Below are positions 47,535 through 59,534 of a DNA stretch of 64,000 bases, in pieces. This DNA comes from Mesocentrotus franciscanus (taxonomy: Eukaryota > Echinodermata > Echinoidea > Camarodonta > Strongylocentrotidae). The stretch spans positions 18,929,675 to 18,993,674 of the forward strand of contig CP137680.1 in assembly GCA_037976565.1 (NCBI GenBank), given 5' to 3'. Numbering within the stretch: position 1 is the stretch's first letter; each line of letters opens with the position of its first letter. Under the pieces are notes generated by a model, which ran no database searches, was not told the DNA's origin, and saw nothing but the letters and a program-made list of their open reading frames with translations. Position numbers and translations under genes: made by a program.

Positions 47535-48170
47535 TTCTCTTACTTTTTTTTATTTCACGTATCACCCGGTCAGTCACCGATCCTACGAACATTCTTCACA
47601 GAAATCGACAGCGTTTCACCATACCGCTTTCATCAATAAACCTACCAATCGTCCAAATGAAGCGACGCGACTAGACTATAAATCTAAATTCTCTGCTTTG
47701 AGCTTTTAAAGGCTCATGCAGTCTGATCTACGCAAAATCGAATTTGAAAGACCGATCAATATCAGTTAATTTAAAGAAAATGTTTTTCAGAGTAAGTGAA
47801 TTCCTGCAAATTTGGACCAGTTTGTTTTCCTATCTGTTAACATTTTATGATCCATGTATCATATGCACTACATACGTGAATACGCTTCGAAATTGAATCC
47901 CTCAACGTGCAAAATCATCACCATCGCCATCATCACTGACTTGAAATTGGAATCACACGCGTTACACTTGGCGCCCCGTGGCAGCCGCCAACAATTTCAA
48001 AAAATGCGACGGAAACTAATGACTGGGATTTAATAGCTGATATTTTCATTAAGTAATAAACTAACTATAGTAAAATCACTCATCCAAAGTAACATTTATT
48101 TTCTTCCTGTGTAAATATTGATTACTTAGAAAATCTAATGGGGCCATATTTGACTAAAATCTACTCTTGA
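47535..48170. other. non-coding sequence
   Basis: No gene recognised. Confidence 0.45.
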
Positions 48171-48171
48171 A

Positions 48172-48710
48172 GCAGACGCGATGGCTCAGTGGTAGAGCAG
48201 TGGTCTCGTAACCGGGAGGTCTCGGGTTCTAAACCCAGTCGATGCGCTAGTGCCCTTTGGTAAGGCATTAATCCTCATTACCAAGTCCCTCGGAGGACTT
48301 AAAGGTAGAGACCAGTTTTGGAAACGCCCCTCTCAAAAATGAAATGGAAGCTTTTATTACCAATTAATTGATATATTTGGTAAATTATGATATCTATCCG
48401 GATTGGATAGATATAGGGTAGTCCCATATACATCTTTCTGTGTACAGTGCTTGTAACTTTACCAAGACTGGGCCAAATTTCTTATTATTTTGATGATTCC
48501 AGAACCTTGCAGTACACACCAATACTTATATGCTAGATGGTCAACTTTTCTGATCGATTCCACAACGTTTCTTTCACAATGCAATCGCATGACCAAAACT
48601 GGTCTATATCTTTAAAGCCGTCGGTCCCCTGGTTGCTTACTTACAAGGATACACATGCTATTTTAGCAGTCAGGTAAAAAACAAACCATCAAACCAAAAC
48701 AACCCTGCGC
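48172..48710 (+). mobile_element. Thr-tRNA-type SINE interrupted by a TTAA MITE
   Basis: The tRNA head has an A box tggctcagtggtagagc (48182-48198), a Thr-like anticodon CGT in tctcgtaac (48207-48209) and a B box ggttctaaacc (48225-48235). The body runs gatgcgctagtgccctttgg, attaccaagtccctcgg, and after the inserted element resumes as gccgtcggtcccctgg, ttgcttacttacaagg and an A/C-rich tail (aaaaacaaacc). Without the insertion it would be about 205 bp. It is not a functional tRNA gene because the acceptor ends do not pair and the body continues. Confidence 0.87.
48299..48615 (+). mobile_element. TTAA-flanked MITE, family 3, copy 2, nested in the SINE
   Basis: 317 bp with TTAA at 48299-48302 and 48612-48615; ends ttaaaggtagagaccag and, reversed, ttaaagatatagaccag. 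The SINE copy at 61.1 kb lacks it at the same position (ggataagactttataaaaccgtcgg), giving a close approximation of the empty site. Confidence 0.92.
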
Positions 48711-48714
48711 TGTC

Positions 48715-51170
48715 GGCACTGCTGGGTTTAGCCTTTTGTCTTAAATTGGCATCAATAATAGGAACTAGTCTAAGGTCTAAGTTATCCTTTTATCAAACAC
48801 GAGATTTTTTTAAACGGAATTCGTTGGGTAAAGACCATGATAAAATGGCTACACAGGGCTACACTCCCTTTAAAGAAGATGCCCGACTGATAATAAAACA
48901 TGAGCCGAATAATGACACATGATTTGTGATGATCTGTTACGAGGGAGGAACTAGTTCAGTATATCACTCGATCTCTTCCTAGAAAATTGAAATTGAAGTC
49001 GTCCAATCCACGTGATCGAGCTCTACCTGAGCATATTTATTATGTCGAAATAAACAGAAATAAACCCATCTAGAGTGGCTGTATAGTTTCCACGAAATTA
49101 TCGCGATGCAATTTTTAGTGTTTTGTGAATGTGAAACGATGGAAAGACATAAACCGGTTGTTTAACTCTAGCATAATGACGTCTGAAGGCGTTAATGATA
49201 ATTATGAGCCTATATTTTGCTGTTATTATTGTCCTTACAGTTATACTGTTTTGATCCCTGTATTTCATGCCTTTTTTATCTCCTGAGTGAGCGTTCACAG
49301 TAATTTCCATCTCTAATTCTGGAAACTTCCTAATTCAATTCGTAAACTGGAATTTTCTAGTTGACACAATTCTCTGATAATATTTCGCGCATATAACTGG
49401 TAAGCACCGAGCCTGATTTAGCCAAGAGAAATACAAGCCCATAAGATATTAGTCTATTGTTTTAACCAAGAAATTCGTACTTCAAACATAAAACACAAAA
49501 ATATACATAAATAATGAGAAAAAATAAAGGAGTTCATTTTACATCTTACCTTTGACCTGGGAATATGAACGTTTCGAAATGACTTCTATTCTACTCGGTC
49601 AAATCAATTACATAGAAAAGTAGGATCTAGATTTTATCTTGATTTTAAATAAAAGAAAACATATACAGCATACTGAGCATAGGTGTTCTTGCACGAGTCA
49701 AACTCATCAAGTATGGAAATAAAACTCTGTATTTAATAGAGTGAAACGCTTACTTTATTACTTTAGGTCGTCTTGTGTATGCCTGATAATTATCATTATT
49801 ATTTTTTTATTGTGGTTGTGAAAGAACGGATCAACTATATGGTATTATCTCTAATTGCTTTTCATTGATTAATTGAACATATTCATTGGGCGTTAATCAT
49901 TAGATTTTGCGGCTTGAAATACGTAATGATAAATGACAAGATAAGAAACCAGTGAACGAGAATATAAAAAGGCAAGTATAGTGCCAAAAGGGCACGTGCG
50001 GGGGGGGGGCTCTATCTTCTTGCTATGGGTGGACGAGGAGCCGGGTTGGGATATTAAAGGAGGGGTTCGTCTCATCCTCATCTCCTTTTTCTTTCTTTGT
50101 CTTCCCATTTTCCTTTCTTTATTATCTCTCATTCATTATGCTTCTCATTGTTTTCACAAAGGAGAAGGGAGTGGAGGGGGTAGCGCCCGTCAGCACACCC
50201 CCCCCCCTCCCCAACGACGCCACGTACTTTGCGAGTGTTTGCTAGAACCCGCACCATTCGTTAAAGAGGTGCGCAAAAAAACGAATCTTTAATGCGCTTT
50301 GGGTCTCCATCTCAAATTAAAATTAAAATGGCCTCTTTATGATAGCTACTCTTGATCCATCTGCCTCGCTCTTCAAAACTTACCGATAAAACGATCGGAT
50401 TTCTTGGATAATGACGGGATCTTAAGCCTGCCATGAATCAAGTGTGAGCGATGATGGAATGGATAAAAAAAGAGCTTAAGATATACCAATAAGTGGAGAT
50501 AGTGAAGAGGGGTTCTTCACCTAGAGTCTTTTATCCCTAAGATACTAGGAAATCATTTGAAGATTTGATAAATCCCCATCTCATAAACACTTTCGACTTT
50601 TGTTCTCAATGTATTCAATGTGGCTTCTCTGCTATTAGTCAATAAAAGAAGCTCATCAGTATGAAATTTTGAATAGGTTTCTTAAAGCTAATCTTGAGCT
50701 CTGGTATGGGAATCGTATTTTGAGAGAAAATTGCTATGATTTATTCTGGATTGTTTATCCTGCAGTAGATTGGTTGTTTGAACCAGTGAAATAAAAAACA
50801 AGCTCACAAAAACTTACTGGGCATTTTCTTCGATAAAAACCACAACTCCCATTTGCACATAGTGACCTGTGTTAAGCACATGGTGTCGGGCTACTTACCC
50901 GGATTTTGTTATCTTTCCATGCTCATTACTCGGCCACTTTACATTTTCTACCAAAATTGTTTGGCACATGTCATTTATTTGTAATCTTAAACAATCAGTG
51001 TAAGTTTTGTTTGATTCTTTGAGAGTTTATTTTTAATATTTACGAGAATTCAAGTTTATCTTTAACTGCTAATGTAAGAGAAACATTAATGGAGTTATTA
51101 CTATGTATATATAATACTTGGGCATCAAATCAGGCGGCAGGGTAGGGGTCTCTCTATTTGGAATATGAAT
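48715..51170. other. non-coding sequence
   Basis: G run at 50001-50009 and C run at 50200-50209. The open frame at 49981-50292 lies between these runs and has no domain. No gene seen. Confidence 0.45.
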
Positions 51171-51173
51171 AAA

Positions 51174-51175
<2 letters not shown>

Positions 51176-51224
<49 letters not shown>
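51176..51224. repeat. (TA)n microsatellite
   Basis: About 48 bp of alternating TA. Confidence 0.95.
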
Positions 51225-51227
<3 letters not shown>

Positions 51228-52915
51228 GTTTATCATAAGGAACCTAGATAACTGAACACTGATTAATGTGCCGATCCTTCCCCTCCAAACCGCTGAATCC
51301 GAAAAACAGATTCGAAACCTTCACCACGTTCACAAAACTTTCGCCATTACATAAATCATCTAGGAAAGGAAAGGTAGAAAGTAAATCCCATCGCCATGAC
51401 GAGTGAGCTGGTTTTCAAGCGACTGGCCAAAGACCTCTCAATTATTGATGACGTCTAAGAGCTTTCCACATCTTGAAGGATATGTATAGAACCCCCTAAC
51501 CCGTTGACTACCTAATTCATTCATTGCCATATAGGGTTAATACACCCGGATCCAGTAGGCAAGGGGTTCAGATGCGGAAGCGGCGTATCTACAGGGGTAC
51601 GAAAGGCACATGCTCTGCTCCCGATCGAATAACGGTAAAATAAAGAAAGGAAGGAAATGAGAGACAAGGAAAAGGAGAAGGTGAGAGGATGGGAAAGAGG
51701 ACGATACGACGCCCTCCCGTACACCATCCCTTAGCAGTATCATTGTAAAATTCGGGTTTAATTTTCCGAGTACACAGGACCCTGTCCACCGCCCCCAACG
51801 ATGCCAAAGCCCCATCATTGGCTGGTAACACACTACGCCACTAATTGGGGGTGAGTTTTCATACCTCATTCCTGATTTCGAAAATGTACACGGTGTGTGA
51901 TTTGGTAATGTATCATTCGTGTATCTGATCTCTGCTGTTCACTGTCATACAGTGTCGTGTTGCACAATTTACATCCTGAATTGCAATTATGGCCTAAGGC
52001 TACGTTAAAAGTTTTTAGTACTTTGGTTATTTTTATTTTCTGTATCACAGCCCTGATTTTAAATCGATATTAAGGCAAGCAGAAGCTAACAAGTTCTTTG
52101 ATCTTTGGTCAATAAAGTATATAAAACAACGGATTTGACTAAGTTTGGCGATTTTCTTACCCGCTATACCATGTACCAACAGTGGAGATACAGTTTGATT
52201 TCTGTGTATTACAGTTCCGCCGTTCTTGTTTATTACTGTGACTGACTGTATACATAATAAAAATACACACATTTCAAAATGACTACCCCTCACTCTTCCT
52301 GTATCATGATGATTGAAGTAGGGTTATGACCGCAATGATGCCTCATATTCAACCGTCACATTTCCCGCTATCTAACAAATCGTTTTTCCTCCGCCCTACG
52401 GCGCTCAGCATGCTAAAGGCTGCTTGTGAAAAAGCCTTCTTGATACAGACATGTTGATAATCACATGGTGTGTGTGCTTGAGGCGGTGCTAGAATAGAGT
52501 TCGGAGTAGGGGTGGGGTGATGGCCAACTTTGACGAAATTTCTCAAGGTTTAGAAACTTTAGAATATCTTCCAACAAGCAAAACAGCAACATAGAAAACA
52601 AAACATAACCAACGAAACATAACACAAGTTTGAGAAGTTATCACAATTTCAAGTGTACCGTCAAGGTTTATAACTTCGAAGTTATTGACTAATTTTTTTT
52701 CCTCTCCAATAAAGGGGTATCATAACTCCTATCCCCCCTTGGCTAAGCTTTTTTTTCCTTCATGTGTACACAGTTGCAAGTCTGTTTATACATATCGCTC
52801 TGCACAGCGCGGCATGATGCCATTAATGTCGTGATGAAGACGAATCTATATACGGAAGACGAACATTTGATTGAACTGCTGCAGCTCGTTCATTATAAAA
52901 ACTGACGATGTACGT
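51225..52915. other. non-coding sequence
   Basis: No gene recognised; overlapping minus-strand frames at 51521-51869 occupy three phases without a consistent signal. Confidence 0.45.
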
Positions 52916-52924
52916 GATTGTTGT

Positions 52925-53110
52925 CTTCTATCTCTTCTTTTTCTTCTGCTCTTCCTCCTCCTCCTCCTTCTTCTTCTTTCCCTTCTCCTCCTTCCTTTTT
53001 TTTTGTTGGTTTCTTCTCCTCCTCCTCCTCCTCCTCCTCCTCCTCCTCATCCTTCTTTTTCTTCTTGTTTCATCATCTTCATTTTCTTATTCCAACTATC
53101 TTCTCCGTTA
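52925..53110. repeat. CTT/CTC polypyrimidine tract
   Basis: Triplet runs of TCC (53017-53049) and CTT within about 190 bp of pyrimidines. Open in all forward frames, hence poly-Ser, Leu and Phe frames that are not genes. Confidence 0.92.
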
Positions 53111-53519
53111 CTTGTTTTCTCTTTTTTATTCTCTCCTCTGTTCATTATCTTACTAAATAATTGTTCTCCTTTTTGTATTATAACATGTCCAGTGAAAATG
53201 TTTGAGTAAAATACCATAGCGTCTACTACTTATCCTACATTGTTCCCCCTGCTGTATCACCTTCTTATGTTCAATATCTTTAGTGACTTTGTTGTTGTTG
53301 TTGTTGTTTCATATGAACTTCTCTATTTTTTAATGGTTTCTTCCTTACCCATTTTTCTTTTATTTCCCTTCTTCGTTTCTTTGTCTCCCCTCCCAGCCTT
53401 CTGTTGTCATCTCTTTTCCACTTATTATTATTCAGTCCTGTTTCTTTTCTTCTCCCCCTCCCTTTATTTTGGATATTTATAACTTTCATATAACATTTTA
53501 AACTTTTAATATATGTTTG

Positions 53520-53705
53520 TTAGTATACAAATGATGCATGCGCATGAGTTCATTATACGATCTATCCGCACTCGAGTTGAGGCTGTGTGTATCTATTGCA
53601 CGAAGCCGTTAGGCTGAGTGCGATAGATACACAGCATCAACGAGGGCGGATAGATCGTATAATGAACGAATCGAATGAAAACATGCATCATTTGTTTTAT
53701 ACAAC
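53520..53705. mobile_element. long hairpin element (MITE-like)
   Basis: Left arm tatacaaatgatgcatg (from 53524) and right arm catgcatcatttgttttata (to 53701) are inverted repeats. Inside them ttcattatacgatctatccg (53549-53568) pairs with cggatagatcgtataatgaa (about 53646-53665), and gctgtgtgtatctattgcac pairs with gtgcgatagatacacagc. The loop is roughly 53603-53616. Most of the 180 bp can fold back. Flanking TATA on both sides could be a TA-type target duplication. Confidence 0.75.
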
Positions 53706-53962
53706 GAAACTCCTAGATTCTTGTTAATTCAAGATTGTTTCGTGACAGTTTATGGCTGACAAATAAATCTCAAGTTTTAATAAGTCTCAATTTAGTGCGC
53801 ACACATAAGTATAGATATAGCAAGCGCACCTCTATCTATACCCATTTACGCATAGTGCTGCGCAAGAATAGGCCCATGTGTATACACGCAGTATTGAGCG
53901 CTCTAACCTCTACGCGCACTACTGCGCGGCACTGAAAAATCTTTGGATAGTACTGGAAAATA

Positions 53963-53994
53963 ATGCACGCTAATTTTTCATGAAAAAGCGTGCA
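53963..53994. repeat. short near-perfect hairpin
   Basis: The segment tgcacgct..ttttt-catg-aaaaa..agcgtgca is a 32-bp inverted repeat containing a perfect ttttcatgaaaa palindrome. It lies 260 bp from the larger hairpin. Confidence 0.7.
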
Positions 53995-54109
53995 ATAGGA
54001 TCAGTAAATGAATCACACGTGACCGCGCATGACCAATCATTGATTAGCTGGATCTGGGAGTGAGTTGTATAATACTGTTTATCTAATGTAGGTTATAAGC
54101 AAATCATTT

Positions 54110-54242
54110 ATTCTCATTTTCTATTAAATGTACATCTTGATAAAGTAATATATCTGATTGTACTCTCATACCCCGCAAGGGGGTCGAAAGAATCAGTAAA
54201 ACCAGCTCAACACAACACAATTCAACTCAACTCAACTCAAAC
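54110..54242 (+). mobile_element. LINE- or SINE-like 3' tail with ACTCA pentamers
   Basis: Ends in acaacacaattcaactcaactcaactcaaa, a pentamer tail of the kind seen at the ends of the other LINE remnants here. No coding part is seen and the left boundary is a guess. Confidence 0.35.
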
Positions 54243-54316
54243 GTTCTAAAAGTGTCTACCCGTCTTCTGTTTGTTTCTGAATTTCTTGTTTCCTCCCCCT
54301 CTTTTAGCTCTTTTGC

Positions 54317-54708
54317 TTAAAGGGATTGGGTAGCTTTGTCTCAGATTCTGAAACAAAATCCTGGATTTAGCTCATCCTGCAATCATAATTATAAACATTT
54401 AGGTCAGTCAGGAATAATCTCATGACGTTTACAAGCCGATTGCCTGTCTGATTATCAAGATATTTATGATTGATAATCGAAATTAAAAAATTCGTTTTCC
54501 TAATGGTTTTCATGACACTACAGTCTATTGGGGGAAATGAGTATGGTATAACCGGTCACTCAAAGATTTTTTAATACTTTTTTGAAGCACTTCATGATCA
54601 TTTTGAAGTGCAATTTCTTTAGGGCTTCAATATTACACCATATCACAGACACTGATAACACGTGGGGCCATGCATCTCAGATTTAACATTGTTAAACAAT
54701 GCCTTTAA
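54317..54708 (-). mobile_element. TTAA-flanked MITE, family 2, full copy
   Basis: 392 bp with TTAA at 54317-54320 and 54705-54708, inverted relative to the 32.7- and 39.2-kb copies. Reads ttaaagggattgggtagctttg at the left and, reversed, ttaaaggcattgtttaacaatg at the right. Confidence 0.84.
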
Positions 54709-57215
54709 TGTTATTATTCCTCCTCTTTGTCATGACTTTTTTTTTCAACCGGTTTCATTAATTTTTGGTGAACCATTTACCTTTTCCATCCACATATGGA
54801 AAAGTTTCAGGCCGAAATTCCACTAAAGTGGATCTGTGCGTGTCTTTCTTTGCTCAGCGCGCACAGGTACGTCTCATGAATAATTCATGACCCTACGCGC
54901 CAACTGCACACACAGCCACGCAAAGGCGAGTATGCGTAGATTAATATATATAGGTATATATAGGTATATATAGGTAGATTAAGCTCAATGTACAGAGGGA
55001 TAACACATAGTTGTAATGTGTGGACTGAAGATGCATTGGTAGAGTTGGGAATTTTCTCCATAAAACAGCGTTCAATAATCTCATCTCTTCTTTTTTATTT
55101 AAATGTGAACATCATTGTTCAACAATACAGCCAATGTAATCATCGCTGACATAAACAAATGAAGCAATGGCAATGAAACCCCTGTCAGACAATGGTGCAG
55201 GCTCAGTCCTAGTCATGGCGTGATATGACTCTCTATGCTAATGAGCTCGGAGTGTCACCAAATGTGATTGGATGGAATAGATTAATCTTCTTACTTTTTC
55301 ATGGATTCCGACGAATTTTCTAGACCAATCAGCTTGATTTTGATATATGACAGAGAGGGTAAAATTCCGGACTGGAAAGTGAAAACGCTGTATGCGTAGG
55401 GTAATCCGTTGCTGGGATACAGAGTCTCAAACACGGGGTTATCGATTAGTTTCCTGCTTCGAATTGTGCAAGTACGTGCATTGCTATGGAAGGGTTGGTG
55501 TCAAAATTCACTTGAAAATCTTTCTTTCGAGGCCTAGTCCGACGCAAATACTTAAAATTATTTTCTCATATTCTGGAAAATACAAGAAAAAATATACACA
55601 ATAGAAAACCGCTCGCGCCAGCCTTGTATTTTGCAGCATTGCAAAGTTACACCAATATCTTTGACAAAAGAACGGTTTTTAAAGCCTGTGCCCATTGGTT
55701 ATAGTACATGCGCGCGAGCATGCGTTCGAGACTGGCCAAAAGACACCACTTTTCCATATGCACCCTTTTCTTCAGTATTCCATTCCTATTTAGCTATACA
55801 CATTTAGTGAATGCGTTTCTTTTTACGATGGGCAATTTGAGCACACCAACAAAGTACAGGTCTAATGCCTGTTTATGTCATACATCACCATCTACACCTG
55901 CGGTCCCACAAACTGAAAATTTTGTTTGGATTGTGGATGACTTCCAAAGTCATAGACTAAACAAGAGCATCTATCCTCCTATACATCAAGTGAAATAGCA
56001 TTCAATTTAGAGTTGTCGAGCTCGTGAAACTATTCCTGAACTTAAACTATTTGACTTTGTCTTCACTATTGGCAGGATTGGGAGAATATAACTCAATCTC
56101 GGCATGTAGATACCCTAACCTTTGAATTGTATTCCTTTAAATTTAGAATATTATCATTATAAAGTTTCTTTTTGTGGTTTAACCGTCTAATCCGTCTTCA
56201 TCAAATCAAATAGTTGTAACCGAATCGGGAAGGAAGCCTGTACACCCCCCCCCCACCCTCCCATTCGCGCGCGCTCGTCGTAATGAAATCTGAATACAAT
56301 GCCATCCTCGACGATTTAATTGCAATGCAATTCCCAAGATTCTCTGTTCATTTTCTTTAATTTCACAAAATGAGATTATATATTCTCCTGAAGTCATAGA
56401 TGGCGCCAGATCATTTCACTGCCCCCTAGCTTCAAAGGAAAGATAATGAAATAAAGATTGAATCCGGTTATCAAATAGTGTATTAAATCGGAATTTTGAG
56501 TGCTTTCATGCACTTATCGTTTGCGCACAGATATACGTCGGGTAAGTAAATAATCTTAATTAGGAGTATGGGTAAAGTAAGGTTCATTGCAGTATTACTT
56601 TTTTGTCTTCTTCTTTTCTTTTTGTTAATACTAATTTCTGGACTATCCACCTCGATGTAATACCCTATAGGAAATCTATCCCTTATGAATATTTCCCCAG
56701 ACATTTCTTTCTGTAATTTTACTATGAATGTGTAATGACACAACAATTATCTTTTTTGTTTAATGCATTTTTTGTCGTGATTTAAATCAATCAATCAATC
56801 AATCAATTTCTATTCTATTGTTAAAAAAACATGCAAAATGTCCGAAGACTAACATTGTCACACTTTCGCTCAATTATTCACCTCCAAAATATTGTCATTC
56901 GATTAAATATTTTATAGGCATAATTATATAAGGCATAATAGCTCGGAGCAAAACAGTACAATTCAAAATTTCAAAAACTAACGCAATTTTTTTTAAATGC
57001 AATTGTTTTTCTAGTGTTTATGCAACCATTTTCTTCGGCACATAACAATGAATATTCATAAGTATTGAAATAACTCGTAAAATATTTTTTAAAAAAATCA
57101 TTTGGAAACATTTGAGGAAAAAAATTATATCCATATAGAACAAAATTGTATCTTTAGGTCGTTGTAAAGAAACCAAGGATCACCATACATGTTTGAAGTG
57201 TGCTACCTCTCCTCC
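54709..57215. other. non-coding sequence
   Basis: Short tatataggta triplication at 54947-54977, an ATCA run at about 56786-56806 and a C run at 56245-56253. No gene recognised. Confidence 0.45.
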
Positions 57216-57221
57216 CCGACC

Positions 57222-57485
57222 TACCCCGCATTCAGTTCGTCTCTAGCTGGTAAAGAGACTTTAGATGTGACTGTTATCATCTATACGTCAAATCAACAGG
57301 CACAACATTGAAAAGAAAAGTGAAACAATAGAATAAACTAAGAAGACTCCTCCCTTAACTAACCTGCACTCAGTTCGTCACTAGCTGGTAACGAGACTTT
57401 ATTAATGCGACTGCTATCATCTATTCGTCAAATCAACAGGCACAACATACAAAAGAAAAGTTAAACAATTCAATAAACTAACCTG
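57222..57485. repeat. 138-bp tandem duplication
   Basis: The block cattcagttcgtctctagctgg ... gtcaaatcaacaggcacaac ... caataaactaa occurs twice, offset 138 bp (cagttcgtc at 57233 and 57371). Differences are scattered, so it is not very recent. Confidence 0.85.
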
Positions 57486-59530
57486 CGAAGACAAATTGGC
57501 TCGTAAGTGTATTGACAAGTTGCCGGTAACGTGGTGCGCAAATTAAATTACCGAACATACCCAGCCCTATGGCTCCCGCAAATTAAATTAGAGTAACCCA
57601 TGGGCCCGGCTTGATGTCAGCACATGGTGGAGGTGCCCGATGAGAAATGTTGCGCACATTTAAAGGCAATTTTGAGAGCTGGTAGTAGCAGGGAGGGATT
57701 TAGGGGGAAAAAGTTAAGGGGGACACGGTACCAAACATGTACACTACGGCAGCATGATTTTGTTTGTGTTCTTAAGGGATCGGAATATCAAACGAATCGC
57801 TGAGAAATTAGCCATAAATGTCCAACAAAAGCAATATGAATTAATAAAAAAGAAAGATAATTGATTTTGACAATCTGACGACAGCCTAGCGATCTATCAA
57901 ATTTGTGAATGATGGACACCCCACGCCCCTGTAGTCGCGGCGTTTTGACAACTTTTGCTTACAAAGTCATACAGTACGATGTACCAATACGATGAATTGC
58001 TTTATTCGCCTGTTTCGTGTGTCGGAAAATTTAGAAAGCATCCGATTGAGATATTTTATTTCATTTCATTTCTCTTTTATTTCTATCCTTATATTTTGGT
58101 GTAGTTTTCCTCTTGTCGGTTCGTTCAAAATAGCAGGTTATTTGAGAATAAGGCTTTTCCACAGAGGAAATTGACCGAGGTATTTTTTTTTACTTCATAA
58201 CGATTCATGCTAATGTTTTGAACAGAAGGAAAGCTGACTGACTCTCCATCGTCGATGAAATATATGGGATATGGAGCGTTTCAGCACATACTGCATGCGA
58301 ACGTAATCAAACCAAAATTACCGGAAAGCGCAGATGCCAAAAGATCGCAAATCATTTCAACATGTTGTATAACTTAATATAAGTGCATGCGTTTTAAAGA
58401 TTGCGCAGTGTCGAGCTCAGTTTTATACAGATCAATAAATCAAATATTGTAAAAGGGTCACTTTTAGTTCCTGCATAAAACGAGCAATTTGTTTAAACAG
58501 GTGACGAGGTATTCTACGTAGCACTTAATATAACCTAACTAACTGTTGAATTTCACTTGAACTCACCGGAAGTTCCGTTGACCAAGTCGGAAGTGGAGAG
58601 ACGCCGCGCCGCGCCGTCGTGAACTATACACAAAGCCTGGCATTTGCCTAGTCGCAATAATGACAGCGAGATAAAAAAGAATTGGAGTTAATTGCGCAAC
58701 CAATCAAATGGAATATTTGATTAAAGAGGGGTTTTAAGTTTAAAGTGACATCCTGCCGGAGGTGGCTGGGGTGGATGGTCACACTAGCAATCGAGTTTGT
58801 CAGATATATGGTGTGTTTCCATTTTCCATAACGCTAGCGAATAACGGTCATTCATCATTATTATTATTTACAGGAGTAGTTTAAGTGTTGGGTAAAAATC
58901 AATGAATGTATAAATAATTGTTGTGTGTTAAATTGTATGATCTGTGATTTTTAACCAAAAAGATAATCTTCGTTCGTCGAAACGCAAAAAATTCGTTATT
59001 CAAATTTGCAACAAAATTAACAACATTTGTTTTGTTTCTTTTGTTTCTTTGGGTTATTGGTTTATTGCTATTCAAAGCCCATGTCATGCCTGTAAAGGAA
59101 TATACGGAGACATCAGAGAGTGTGGACTACTGAGCAAATCGAACTTGTTTGATTATTTTGTGTCACCTTCGTTACCAAGCATCGTAAACCTGAGCACATA
59201 CGTAACACTCAAAGTATTATTTTCCTTAACATTAATGGTCTGGTCCATACATAAAGATCCGATCTATGGTAAGGCTATCTCCATAAAAACGATCGCAGAG
59301 ACGTTCAAAAATCCACCTAAGACAATTTCAGTAACCTTGTGTGCCATCTTATGAAAGGTGCCATCATTACAATGACATACCACGTATAACTTGACTTCTA
59401 TCGGCGGTATACCCGCTTGTTGAAAGTAGTCTGAAGTTTCTTATTAACGATCGTGTTCTTAATTATGACCGTCGAATATTTTACAAGTTGAGATAAATTC
59501 ATGATATATTTCACTGTATATGATCTATCC
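57486..59530. other. non-coding sequence
   Basis: No gene confirmed. A 136-residue open frame at 58944-59354 has non-repetitive composition but no recognised domain or splice context. Confidence 0.4.
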
Positions 59531-59534
59531 ATCA

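Noticed and set aside
48180..48252. Functional tRNA-Thr gene
   Set aside because: A and B boxes are good, but the acceptor stem does not pair and the same body continues in several copies, so it is a SINE. The same applies at 61.13 kb.
55708..55998. 96-residue open frame with a hydrophobic stretch
   Set aside because: No domain or splice context and mixed composition; not enough to call a gene.
57690..57942. Possible second hAT-like element (CAGGGAGGG... / ...GCCCCTG)
   Set aside because: The flanking 8-mers (ggtagtag and tagtcgcg) do not match, so no target duplication.
58944..59354. 136-residue open frame of non-repetitive composition
   Set aside because: No domain, signal peptide pattern or splice context was recognised; chance open frames of this size are expected in AT-rich 64-kb DNA. 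Transcript data could change this.
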